Shown: positions 26,309-34,927 of the stretch, one piece after another
Numbering within the stretch: position 1 is the stretch's first letter
Layout of the letters: every line of letters begins with the position of its first letter
Assembly: GCA_004564215.1 (NCBI GenBank)
Contig: CP024846.1
Location: 1,178,001 to 1,242,000, forward strand
Direction of reading: 5' to 3'
Source of the DNA: Beijerinckiaceae bacterium
GTDB taxonomy: Bacteria > Pseudomonadota > Alphaproteobacteria > Rhizobiales > Beijerinckiaceae
Length of the DNA stretch: 64,000 nucleotides
Made by a program: the position numbers and the translations under genes
Notes under the pieces: generated by a model
What the model was told of the DNA's origin: nothing
What the model saw: the letters and a program-made list of their open reading frames with translations, nothing else
Database searches by the model: none

Positions 26309-27231
26309 CGTCTCGACCTCACCAGACTGACGAAGATTTCTTCCAGGGAGCTTTGGCTTGTTTTGAGGTCTTTGAAATCGATCCCAAGCTCGCTCAATTG
26401 CCGCATCAAAGTAGCGATCCCTGTATGGTCGCGTTGCGCATCGAAGGTGTAGACAAGGTCCAATCCATCCTCAGACAGCTCCAGTTGGTAACCCGCGAGT
26501 TCGGCCGGGAGCGTTGCCAGGGCGCTTTGCAAATGCAAGGTGAGCTGCTTTTTTCCAAGCTTGTTCATGAGCGCGATCTTGTCCTCGACGAGGATAATCT
26601 CGCCCTTGCTGATCACCCCGACGCGGTCGGCCATTTCTTCGGCCTCTTCGATGTAGTGGGTCGTCAGAATGATCGTCACGCCGGTTGCCCGCAACGATCT
26701 CACCATTTCCCACATGTCGCGGCGGAGCTCGACATCGACGCCTGCCGTTGGCTCATCGAGAAAGAGGATCTGAGGCTCGTGGGAAAGGGCCTTTGCAATC
26801 ATCAAACGACGCTTCATGCCGCCAGACAGCGTCATGATCTTGCTGTCCTTGCGGTCCCACAAGGACAGATCCTTGAGCACTTTCGCGATATAGGAAGGGT
26901 TCGCGGGTTTGCCGAAAAGGCCGCGGCTGAAACTCACCGTCGCCCAGACCGTCTCGAATGAGTCGGTGGACAATTCCTGCGGGACAAGACCGATCTTGGA
27001 TCGTGCCGCCCGATAGTCGCTGATGACGTCATGGCCGTCGGCCAGGACGACGCCACGCGTTGGATTGACGATGCCACAAATGATGCTGATCAGGGTTGTT
27101 TTACCCGCGCCATTGGGTCCGAGAAGGGCGAAGATTTCTCCGGGCCGAATTTGCAGATTGATGTTTTTGAGGGCCTGAAAGCCAGAAGCGTAGGTCTTGG
27201 TCAGATCGGATACGGAAATAATCGGCTGCAC
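26305..27231 (-). CDS. ABC-2 type transporter ATP-binding protein
   Basis: 308 aa from a GTG. Walker [10 protein letters not shown] (about 38-46), signature [15 protein letters not shown] and Walker [12 protein letters not shown] are intact, followed by the C-terminal extension typical of NodI/CcmA-like multidrug or polysaccharide exporters. It drives the permease encoded by the overlapping next gene. Confidence 0.9.
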   Translation of the reverse strand: MQPIISVSDLTKTYASGFQALKNINLQIRPGEIFALLGPNGAGKTTLISIICGIVNPTRGVVLADGHDVISDYRAARSKIGLVPQELSTDSFETVWATVSFSRGLFGKPANPSYIAKVLKDLSLWDRKDSKIMTLSGGMKRRLMIAKALSHEPQILFLDEPTAGVDVELRRDMWEMVRSLRATGVTIILTTHYIEEAEEMADRVGVISKGEIILVEDKIALMNKLGKKQLTLHLQSALATLPAELAGYQLELSEDGLDLVYTFDAQRDHTGIATLMRQLSELGIDFKDLKTSQSSLEEIFVSLVRSRR

Positions 27232-27876
27232 GGAGCCCCCTGGTGGAGAATGATCAGAAGTCGACGACGGCCTGTCCCTCTCTCAAAACGACCTGATCCC
27301 GCGCATAGCGATTACAGTTTATGCGAGGAGGTCGGGGCCGAGGGAACAATATTTTTCAGAGGCTCAACCTGTGCGAGCACCGAGGCTTTGAAGGGGATTT
27401 ACGTCAAAAATTGGGGCGCCGCCAAGACGCACAACGGGCCCCGGCGCATTCAAGCGGCTACGGGGCCCTGCTTCGGCTTTGCGAAGCGATCTGTGATTTG
27501 TGCAGATTTTGTTGCGACGTAACGGATGCTTGGCCTTCGCGGCCGTACTCGCAAAATCATAGTTGGATTGTCGGCGGTGGCGTTTCGGCCGGCATATTAA
27601 GCTTTCACGTCACCGTGACCCTGTGGCGTGCCAGGGTCCGTCAGATTGTCCCGGTGGAGTCATGGCTTCTCCCTTTGAAAGGGATCCGATGGGTTATCGA
27701 AAGAGGGCGCCTTCTGCTTCCGACCGGCTCTTGTGAACACTGCGAAAGCCTACGAATGATCCGCCTGTTCCGCGGATGTGTCAATTTTTTTCGTTACACT
27801 CTTGCGGCAACGTTGTCGCACTATTGCAACGCTGCGCATTGATCCGGCCAATAGGCATGAACATGGCGCATGTCGC
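27232..27876. other. Intergenic region with tandem hairpins, 645 bp
   Basis: I see no convincing gene. Two adjacent stems stand out: GGGCCCCG at 27436-27443 with its complement at 27461-27468, and GCTTCG at 27470-27475 with CGAAGC at 27482-27487. A promoter for the ABC genes is expected near 27250. A small RNA is possible but unproven. Confidence 0.4.
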
Positions 27877-29667
27877 CTACCCCGCGCGCGATCGCACTGA
27901 ATCTTTAGGGCTTCCCGTTTTCGCGGAGAAACGGCGCATACCGCCGAGCCACGTTTCATGAACGGGAATATCCATGATCTCGGCTGGCGGAACCTTTGTC
28001 GGGTCGCGATCGAGGAGAACAAAGTCCGCGCATTTCCCAACCTCGAGGCTGCCGACGATATCGTCCATGTGGCATTGCCAAGCGGCATCAATCGTCACGG
28101 CGCGCAGCGCCTGCATCGGAGTGAGAGCCTCGGTCGGATTCAGTGTTTGCGTCGTACCGCGTAGATTGCGGGTGACCGCGTTCGAGACATACCGCAGCGG
28201 TCCGATCGGGGTGACATTATAGTCGCTATGCAAACTCAGTCGCATACCCTTTTTCACGACGGATGCACAGAGGTCGATCAGCTTGGCCCTTTCGGGGCCG
28301 AAGATCGTCTTCTGGAACGAGTCTCCCCAATAATAGACGTGTCCGATTGTGAACGAGGGCGAGATCCCGAGTTCTACCATCTTGTCCATTTGTTCGGGAT
28401 GAAGCAGCGTGCAATGCTCGATCCGGTGCCGCGCATCCTTGCGTGGGGTCTTTTTCAGCGTGGCCTCAAATGCCGTCAGGGCCATGTCGATGGCCGCATC
28501 GCCATTGGCATGGACGCCGACCTGCCAGCCGTTGTCGTGGGCCTCCACGACCGCCGCGCTCAGCGCAGCCAGCGTGTAATTGGCAGTGCCGACGCTCGTT
28601 GTGTTCAAATAGGGCACGCGCTGATAGCCGGAATAGCCCTGGTTTGTGCCATCCACCCAAGCCTTCACTCCATTGATGCGGACGGTCTCGCTCGAATTAT
28701 CCGGTTTGAGCCCCATTGCCTGCCATGTCGGCATGGCAGTCGAAGCCAGAAAGCCGGAAAACCGCACCGGTGCGGCTCCCCCTTCCATGACGGCCTTAAT
28801 CGCAGCGAGATCACTTTCCGGGCTGAGCGCCCCGATGCCGCAATCATGCACGCTCGTGCAGCCTTTCGACGCAGCCAGATTGAAGAGCTTGAGGATGTTG
28901 GCCACATATTGTGCGCCAGTGATTTTTGGCGCCGCTTCAGCGAAGCGTATAAGGGCCGGCGGCTCCTGGATTTCACCGGTGAAATTGCCCGCGGCATCGC
29001 GAAGAAAGCGGCCATGGGGAGGGTCGGGCGTCTTGGTCGTGATGCCGGCCGCGGCAAACGCCTTGCTGTTGACAAAGGCGATGTGGCCATTGTCCTCGAG
29101 GATGACGAGGGGGTTGTTCGGGGCCAGCGCATCGAGGGCTTTGATGGACACATCGAAGGTGCCTTGTGTGATCAATGGATCGAAAAGCTGGCCGAGAATC
29201 CAGTCTCCGGGCTTGGCCGAGGCAACTGCCGTCATGACCTTGGCCTTCACCTCGTCCATCGAGCGATTGACGAAGGGACCGAGGTCAAGCCAGCTATCGA
29301 AGAAGGCGAAGGTAGAATGGATATGCGGCTCGACGAAACCGGGTAGCAATGTTCGCGAGCCAAGTTCAATGACCTGCGTCTTGGGACCTTTCAGCGTCAT
29401 GATCTCGGTAAGCGATCCGACTCCGATGATTTTACCTCCCGACACAGCAATGGCTTCCACCTGCGGCTGGGCATCGTTCATCGTGAGGATCTTTCCGCCA
29501 TGCATGATAAGATCAGCGTGAGAACCGGCCGGCGCGGCTGCTGGTTCAGCCGCTGACGCTTTGGCCGCAAGGAGCGCTCCCGCTGCTATCATGCCTTTGA
29601 GGAACCCTCGTCGCGCCGTGCCATGCTTAGCAAAAGCGAGGAGCCCAGGACGACAAGCAAGACACAT
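27877..29667 (-). CDS. Tat-exported amidohydrolase (YtcJ/Amidohydrolase-3 type)
   Basis: 596 aa. A twin-arginine signal (TARRGFLKGMIAAGALLAAK, about 18-37) suggests folded export to the periplasm. The metal-dependent hydrolase fold shows the first zinc motif EPHIHSTF, then the HANGDAAIDMAL and RHRIEHCTLL histidines and late Asp in SDYNVTPIGP. Family members hydrolyse C-N bonds of amides or N-formyl compounds; the substrate here is unknown. It is divergent from the alcohol dehydrogenase, 143 bp apart. Confidence 0.88.
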   Translation of the reverse strand: MCLACRPGLLAFAKHGTARRGFLKGMIAAGALLAAKASAAEPAAAPAGSHADLIMHGGKILTMNDAQPQVEAIAVSGGKIIGVGSLTEIMTLKGPKTQVIELGSRTLLPGFVEPHIHSTFAFFDSWLDLGPFVNRSMDEVKAKVMTAVASAKPGDWILGQLFDPLITQGTFDVSIKALDALAPNNPLVILEDNGHIAFVNSKAFAAAGITTKTPDPPHGRFLRDAAGNFTGEIQEPPALIRFAEAAPKITGAQYVANILKLFNLAASKGCTSVHDCGIGALSPESDLAAIKAVMEGGAAPVRFSGFLASTAMPTWQAMGLKPDNSSETVRINGVKAWVDGTNQGYSGYQRVPYLNTTSVGTANYTLAALSAAVVEAHDNGWQVGVHANGDAAIDMALTAFEATLKKTPRKDARHRIEHCTLLHPEQMDKMVELGISPSFTIGHVYYWGDSFQKTIFGPERAKLIDLCASVVKKGMRLSLHSDYNVTPIGPLRYVSNAVTRNLRGTTQTLNPTEALTPMQALRAVTIDAAWQCHMDDIVGSLEVGKCADFVLLDRDPTKVPPAEIMDIPVHETWLGGMRRFSAKTGSPKDSVRSRAG

Positions 29668-29773
29668 ATGCTTTCCTCGATTTAGCGTGGGAACCTAGAC
29701 CATGATGGTTTCTAACTCTTCATCGACTGACATCAAAATAAAGTTTGGAGGGTGGCTTATCAATTTTCCCTAA

Positions 29774-29790
29774 GGCCGCCTCATGCGGCC
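29774..29790 (+). promoter_or_regulatory. Short hairpin in the leader of the alcohol dehydrogenase gene
   Basis: GGCCGC (29774-29779) pairs with GCGGCC (29785-29790). It sits just before the ribosome binding site AGGAGG at 29800-29805 and could affect translation. Confidence 0.35.
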
Positions 29791-29810
29791 CCCGAGCCTA
29801 GGAGGCCAAT

Positions 29811-30848
29811 ATGAAAGCCCTTGTCTATCAGGGACCTGGGAAGAAAGCTCTCGAAGATCGTCCGATGCCCGAGATCGGTGCGCCGACAGACGCCATCGTC
29901 AAGGTCTCCAAGACCACGATCTGCGGCACTGATCTGCACATCCTCAAGGGCGATGTGCCAACCTGCGCACCGGGCCGTATCCTCGGACATGAGGGCGTCG
30001 GGATTATCGAGAAAACCGGCTCCGGCGTCACCCAATTCCAGCCAGGCGACAGCGTCTTGATTTCCTGCATCTCCTCCTGCGGCAAATGCGAGTATTGCCG
30101 CAGGGGAATGTATTCCCATTGCACGACCGGCGGCTGGATCCTCGGCAACACGATCGACGGCACCCAGGCCGAATATGTGCGCATTCCTCACGCGGACACC
30201 AGCCTCTACCCGATTCCCTCAGGCGCGGATGAAGAGGCGCTCGTCATGCTGAGCGACATCCTGCCCACGGGCTTCGAGTGTGGCGTCCTCAACGGGCATG
30301 TACAGCCCGGAAATACGGTGGCCATCGTCGGCGCAGGCCCGATCGGCCTTGCCGCCCTGCTCACGGCGCAATTCTATTCGCCCGCCGAGATCATCATGAT
30401 CGACCTCGATGCGAACCGTCTGGAAATAGCGAAACGGTTTGGCGCCACTGCGACGGTCAACGCAAGTGGCGGTGAGGCCGCACAACAGGTCATGAAGCTG
30501 ACCGGCGAGCGCGGCGTCGATACCGCTATCGAGGCCGTGGGCATACCATCCACTTTTATTCTCTGCGAGGACATCATTGCGCCAGGCGGCACCATAGCCA
30601 ACGTCGGCGTGCACGGTGTGAAGGCGGATCTTCATTTAGAGCGGCTATGGTCGCAAAATATCACGATCACGACCCGTCTGGTCGATACGGTTACCACGCC
30701 GATGCTCCTCAAAACGGTTCAGTCCGGGAGGATCGATCCGGCGCGGCTGATCACGCATCACTTCACGCTCGATCATGTATTAGATGCCTATGATACGTTC
30801 GGACGGGCGGCAAGCACGCAAGCGCTCAAGGTCATCATCGAAACATAG
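29811..30848 (+). CDS. Zinc-dependent alcohol dehydrogenase (medium chain)
   Basis: 345 aa with a strong AGGAGG ribosome binding site. Catalytic zinc ligands are in TTICGTDLHI (Cys) and GRILGHEGVGIIE (His-Glu); the structural zinc cluster is CGKCEYCRRGMYSHC. The Rossmann motif is VAIVGAGPIGLAALL. It oxidises alcohols or reduces aldehydes with NAD(P). The reductase gene that follows 51 bp later on the same strand may use related short-chain substrates. Confidence 0.92.
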   Translation: MKALVYQGPGKKALEDRPMPEIGAPTDAIVKVSKTTICGTDLHILKGDVPTCAPGRILGHEGVGIIEKTGSGVTQFQPGDSVLISCISSCGKCEYCRRGMYSHCTTGGWILGNTIDGTQAEYVRIPHADTSLYPIPSGADEEALVMLSDILPTGFECGVLNGHVQPGNTVAIVGAGPIGLAALLTAQFYSPAEIIMIDLDANRLEIAKRFGATATVNASGGEAAQQVMKLTGERGVDTAIEAVGIPSTFILCEDIIAPGGTIANVGVHGVKADLHLERLWSQNITITTRLVDTVTTPMLLKTVQSGRIDPARLITHHFTLDHVLDAYDTFGRAASTQALKVIIET

Positions 30849-30899
30849 AGCCTGATCCGGCTGGAAGCGGGCAGCTGAAGCCGACAACGGAGCGCAGCC

Positions 30900-31787
30900 A
30901 TGGATATTGCATTTCTTGGATTGGGAGGGATGGGCAGCGGCATGGCCCGCAACCTCCTGAAGCACGGGCATAAGATAACGGTGTGGAACCGGAGTTCTGC
31001 GCCCGCCGAAGCGATCCACGAGCAGGGCGCCGCGGTCGCCGCCACGCCCGCGGAGGCGGCCAAGCACGCAGAAATCGCGATCACCATGCTCGCCGATGAC
31101 ACGGCGGTCGAGTCCGTTGCTCTAGGCCAAGGCGGCCTTGCCGAGGGGCTGCCCAAGGGCGCGGTGCACGTCTCCATGAGCACGATCTCTGTGGCGCTTT
31201 CCGAGCATCTCGATCACGCACATGCCGAACGTGGTCAGCACTTTGTCGCCGCACCGGTGTTCGGCCGGCCAGACCAGGCCCAGGCCGGCAAGCTCTTTAT
31301 CGCCACGGCCGGCGTTGGCGAGATTGTGCGGCGGATCCGTCCGGCGTTGGATGCGATGGGACAACGAACCTTCGTCATCGGCGAAACGCCCGCGCAGGCC
31401 AATCTCCTGAAGCTGACCGGCAACTTCCTCATCACCTGCGTCATCGAAAGCCTCGCGGAAGCCTTTGCCCTGACGGCCAAAGGCGGGATCGAGACCGGCA
31501 AGGTCTACGAACTTTTGACCGAGACCCTGTTTGCCGCCCCCGTCTACAAGACCTACGGCAGCATGATCCTCGAGGGCAAATATTCTCCGGCCGGTTTCAA
31601 GATGGCACTTGGCCAGAAGGACAACCGCCTGATTCAGCTTGCCGCGGAAAAACTCGAGGTTCCCCTGCCCTTCGCGGGAATCGTGCGGGACAGATTTTTG
31701 GCCGCGCTCGCCCATGGTGATGGCGAGCTTGACTGGTCGGCTATTGCCAAACGCGCAGCGGAAGATGCGGGCGCCGGGGGCGGCTGA
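30900..31787 (+). CDS. NAD(P)-dependent beta-hydroxyacid dehydrogenase (3-hydroxyisobutyrate dehydrogenase family)
   Basis: 295 aa. The dinucleotide-binding motif FLGLGGMGSGMARNLLKHGH is at residues 5-24; the second half carries the all-helical domain with conserved KLTGNFLI (catalytic Lys) and GFKMALGQKDNRLI. Members include tartronate semialdehyde, glyoxylate and succinic semialdehyde reductases. Glyoxylate/succinic-semialdehyde reductase type is likely by length and motif, but the substrate is not certain. Confidence 0.88.
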   Translation: MDIAFLGLGGMGSGMARNLLKHGHKITVWNRSSAPAEAIHEQGAAVAATPAEAAKHAEIAITMLADDTAVESVALGQGGLAEGLPKGAVHVSMSTISVALSEHLDHAHAERGQHFVAAPVFGRPDQAQAGKLFIATAGVGEIVRRIRPALDAMGQRTFVIGETPAQANLLKLTGNFLITCVIESLAEAFALTAKGGIETGKVYELLTETLFAAPVYKTYGSMILEGKYSPAGFKMALGQKDNRLIQLAAEKLEVPLPFAGIVRDRFLAALAHGDGELDWSAIAKRAAEDAGAGGG

Positions 31788-31948
31788 GGCTGCCTCATTG
31801 CCGCATTTCCTGCTGTGCAATTACGCAAACTGTTGCAGAATCGCATCGCGGTCTGGAAGAAGCGTGTTTGGACCTCCGAGAAATATTGCATTTAGAATTT
31901 TGCGGCGCACCCTCCTAGCCAATGATTTGCCGCTTGGAGAACCCGCTC

Positions 31949-33268
31949 ATGTCCCGTTCGCGAAAAACCCTGCTGGTCCCGGCGCTCTGCACCGGGCTGA
32001 TGTTCGGCCTCTCCCTGGGCCTTGCCGGGATCGCGCAAGCCGCCGATGTCGCCGCGACCCCGCCGCCCGCCCCCGCCAATTGGTGGGATACGATCACCGT
32101 CACCGGCGTGGTCGAGGGCGGCCTGACCCTCAATCCCGACTATCCGGGCGATGGCTTGAATTTCGGCCATTTGTTCACCGACAAGGCCAATACGCCGCTC
32201 CTCAACCAGATGCTGCTCACCGCCCAGCGGCCGCTCGATCCGAAGGCGACCGATTATGATTTCGGCTTCAAGCTGCAGCTGATGTACGGCTCGGACGCGC
32301 GCTACACCCATTATCTCGGCGAGTTCGATTACATCATCAACGACCGCAGCCAGTTCACCCCGGTCGAGGCGTTCGGCATCGTCCATCTGCCCTGGCTGTT
32401 TGCCGGCGGCATCGACGTCAAATTCGGCCAATATGTGACCCTCGAAGGCGCCGAGACGATCGACCCGACCACCAATTATCTCTACTCGCATTCCTACATC
32501 TTCAACTTCGGCATTCCGCTGGTCCACACCGGCATCATGACGATCTCGCATGTCGATCCGATGGTCGATATTTATCTCGGCGTCGACACCGGCGTGAACA
32601 CCACCTTCGGCAATCGCCAGGGCGACAACAATGGCGCCGCGGCGTTTCATGGCGGCATCGGGCTCAATCTGCTCGACGGCAATCTGACGATTTTGGCGAC
32701 CACCCACATCGGCGCGGAAAACCCCGACACCTTCGGGACCGCCCTCGCCTGCGCCTGCAATCCGAACCGGGCGCTTCGCTATCTGAGCGACATCACCGCG
32801 ATCTGGAAGGCCACCGACTCCTTGACCTTCATCACCGACCTCAACTACATCCGCGACGACGGGTTCAAGGCGAGCGGCTATGGCATCGCGCAATATGCGA
32901 TCTACACGGTCAACGACTGGCTGAAACTGGTCGGCCGCGGCGAGGTCTGGCGCGACAACAATAATTTCTTCGTCGCCGCCTTCCCGGGCAATTTCGACTT
33001 CGTGAATGTCGAATATGGGTTCCCGTCGACCGCGGTGTTCGGGCCGGCGCCGACGACCTATCTGGAGCTGACCGCCGGGCTCAACATCTCGCCGGCGTTG
33101 CCCGAGGGCCTGCCGTTTTTGAAATCGCTGACGGTGCGCCCGGAAGTTCGCTACGACGCTTCGCTGAACGGCACGACGCCGTTCAACGGCCTGGGCTTCC
33201 CGGCGTTCGGGGTCGGCACCAAAAGCTCGCAATTCACCTTCGGCGGCGACATCATCGCGAAGTTCTAG
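31949..33268 (+). CDS. Outer-membrane beta-barrel porin, BBP2 type
   Basis: 439 aa from ATG 31949 (GGAGAA upstream). It has an N-terminal signal peptide with cleavage likely after AGIAQA, then ANWWDTITVTGVVEGGLTLN, the opening of BBP2 (beta-barrel porin-2) proteins. Alternating aromatic beta-strands continue to the C-terminal Phe (GGDIIAKF), as expected for BAM-inserted barrels. Codon third positions are strongly G/C compared with neighbours, suggesting high expression. The stop TAG forms the first bases of REP-like copy B, and an intrinsic terminator follows. Confidence 0.85.
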   Translation: MSRSRKTLLVPALCTGLMFGLSLGLAGIAQAADVAATPPPAPANWWDTITVTGVVEGGLTLNPDYPGDGLNFGHLFTDKANTPLLNQMLLTAQRPLDPKATDYDFGFKLQLMYGSDARYTHYLGEFDYIINDRSQFTPVEAFGIVHLPWLFAGGIDVKFGQYVTLEGAETIDPTTNYLYSHSYIFNFGIPLVHTGIMTISHVDPMVDIYLGVDTGVNTTFGNRQGDNNGAAAFHGGIGLNLLDGNLTILATTHIGAENPDTFGTALACACNPNRALRYLSDITAIWKATDSLTFITDLNYIRDDGFKASGYGIAQYAIYTVNDWLKLVGRGEVWRDNNNFFVAAFPGNFDFVNVEYGFPSTAVFGPAPTTYLELTAGLNISPALPEGLPFLKSLTVRPEVRYDASLNGTTPFNGLGFPAFGVGTKSSQFTFGGDIIAKF

Positions 33269-33416
33269 AGCGGGATGAGGAAAAGTGGAAACCGGTTTTC
33301 CGCCCGCATCCCGCTCTAAGCTTTTGGAACAAGATCACGTTCATGATTTTGGATCGAGTCAATCCAAAATCATCGTGATCTAGAGCCCGATCCCCAAAAG
33401 GCGTTTGACTTTTGGG
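33266..33416. repeat. REP-like palindromic repeat, copy B
   Basis: Unit 33266-33380 is nearly identical to copy A (3138-3255) but in inverse orientation. It consists of palindrome TAGAGCGGGATG / CATCCCGCTCTA (33266-33318), then 33333-33380 with arms GATCACG...ATGATTTTGGAT. A further stem CCCAAAAG/CTTTTGGG (33393-33416) extends it. The porin stop codon lies inside its first bases. Confidence 0.88.
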
Positions 33417-33452
33417 ACAAGATCAGGCGGCAAAACAAAGAGCCCAAAAATC

Positions 33453-33483
33453 CCGCCCGGCTGAAACGCCGGGCGGTTTTTTT
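33453..33483 (+). terminator. Bidirectional intrinsic terminator
   Basis: A 9-bp GC stem CCGCCCGGC/GCCGGGCGG with a 6-base loop is followed by seven T on the plus strand. On the minus strand the stem is followed by ATTTTT, so it can end both the porin transcript and that of the convergent amidase. Confidence 0.9.
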
Positions 33484-34849
33484 AACCCCGCGCATGGCCT
33501 GCGCCACATTTCGAGGCCGCGTGCAAAAGCGCCGCCGGGACGGCCAAAGCGTCGTCGAAAAATGGCGGCGCGACCAGCGTAACCCCAAATGGCAGGCCAT
33601 CGCTTCTAAAGCCCGCCGGAATTGCAATTGCCGAGCAACCCAGAAAATTGACGAAATTCGTATAATGACCCAGCCGGGCGTTGAGACGAATTGGATCGGC
33701 CCACATGTCCTCGACTCTATAGATCGTCGGGGAGGTCGGAAGCAGCAGGATGTCGGCCCTCGCCCATTCGGTTTCGACAATCCGGCTCAATTCCTTGAGC
33801 CGGTGCATGCCGACGAAGGCGTCAACCGCGCTGTGGCGATGCGCGCTTTCGAGCAGGTTGAACACCGTGGGTTCGACGTCTTGCGGATGGGCGTCGACGA
33901 AGCCGCCCACAGCGGCCAGGCGCTCGGCAAGCCAGGGTCCTTGATATAGAAGCGCGCCAATGTCGCGAAACGGCCGATAGTCGAAGACAACAATTTCGGC
34001 GCCGAGACCCCTCAGCCGATCGATCGCGCCGGCGTAGAGTGCCGCGCTCTCCTCATCGCCATAAAATTCGCGTTCATCGGTCAGGAGCACGCCGATGCGT
34101 GGAGAGGATGGAAGCGGCTCTTGCTTTCCGCGCACCGAATAGGGATCGGCGGGATCGAACCCCTCCGCAATGCGGCGGATCTCGAGGCCATCGGCAACGC
34201 TCGCGGAGAGAATGCTCACGCAATCGAGGCTTTGGCAGGCCGGAATAATGCCTGTCGCGCTCAACAGACCGGGTGTCGGCTTGATCCCGACGATGTTGTT
34301 GAATGCGGCCGGGACCCGGCCCGAGCCCGCCGTGTCGGTGCCGAGTGCAAAGGGGACGAGCCCGGCCGCGACCGCGACCGCCGAGCCGGAACTTGATCCG
34401 CCGGACACATAATCGGCATTGAACACGGAGCGTGGAGCGCCATAGGGCGAGCGGGTGCCATTCAGCCCGGTGGCGAATTGGTCAAGGTTGGTCTTGCCGA
34501 CGACCAGAGCGCCGGCCTCCTTGAGGCGGCCCACAACGAAGGCGTCTTTTTCCGGGCGATAGGCGAAGGCGGGACAAGCAGCGGTGGTGTCGAGGCCCGC
34601 GACATCGATGAGGTCCTTGACCGCGAAGGGGATGCCCCAAAGCGGCAGCCGAGAGGGATCCGGCTCCCGGTCCAGAAGATCGCCCGCCGCGCGCCGGAGA
34701 TCGTCCGGGGCAACACGCGAGATGAAGATGGCAGGGTCTTGGGCGGCCGCAACTCGCGCCAGCACCTCCTCGACGACATCCATAATCGCGGATGGCCGCT
34801 CGAGATAGAGGGTGCGGAGCGCATCGAGAGTCAGTGTGGCAGGAAGCAC
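33482..34849 (-). CDS. Allophanate-hydrolase-like amidase (AtzF amidase domain only)
   Basis: 455 aa from a GTG with GGAG eight bases upstream. Amidase-signature catalytic triad: Lys in PFAVKDLIDVAG, cis-Ser and nucleophile Ser in SGGSSSGSAVAVAAGLVPFA. The early segment AACPAFAYRPEKDAFVV and late PIRLNARLGHYTNFVNFLG match allophanate hydrolase. Full AtzF is about 600 aa with an extra C-terminal domain that is absent here, and no urea carboxylase gene is nearby. The substrate may therefore be another amide. It follows the MCE operon by 78 bp on the same strand. Confidence 0.8.
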   Translation of the reverse strand: MLPATLTLDALRTLYLERPSAIMDVVEEVLARVAAAQDPAIFISRVAPDDLRRAAGDLLDREPDPSRLPLWGIPFAVKDLIDVAGLDTTAACPAFAYRPEKDAFVVGRLKEAGALVVGKTNLDQFATGLNGTRSPYGAPRSVFNADYVSGGSSSGSAVAVAAGLVPFALGTDTAGSGRVPAAFNNIVGIKPTPGLLSATGIIPACQSLDCVSILSASVADGLEIRRIAEGFDPADPYSVRGKQEPLPSSPRIGVLLTDEREFYGDEESAALYAGAIDRLRGLGAEIVVFDYRPFRDIGALLYQGPWLAERLAAVGGFVDAHPQDVEPTVFNLLESAHRHSAVDAFVGMHRLKELSRIVETEWARADILLLPTSPTIYRVEDMWADPIRLNARLGHYTNFVNFLGCSAIAIPAGFRSDGLPFGVTLVAPPFFDDALAVPAALLHAASKCGAGHARG

Positions 34850-34927
34850 ATTATTTCTCCTCGATCGCCAAAAATGAGATTCCGCTGGGGGCCCAGGCCG
34901 GCTTCGCCAAAGCAAAGGCTCTGGACT

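Noticed and set aside
28228..29346. Antisense open frame over the amidohydrolase gene
   Set aside because: Zinc-binding motifs and the Tat signal are on the minus strand.
31892..33232. Long open frame antisense to the porin gene (446 codons)
   Set aside because: The porin has strong G/C third-position bias, which keeps the opposite strand free of stops. The antisense product is low-complexity Arg/Gly/Glu/Val-rich with no domain, while the plus strand has a signal peptide and barrel ending in Phe.
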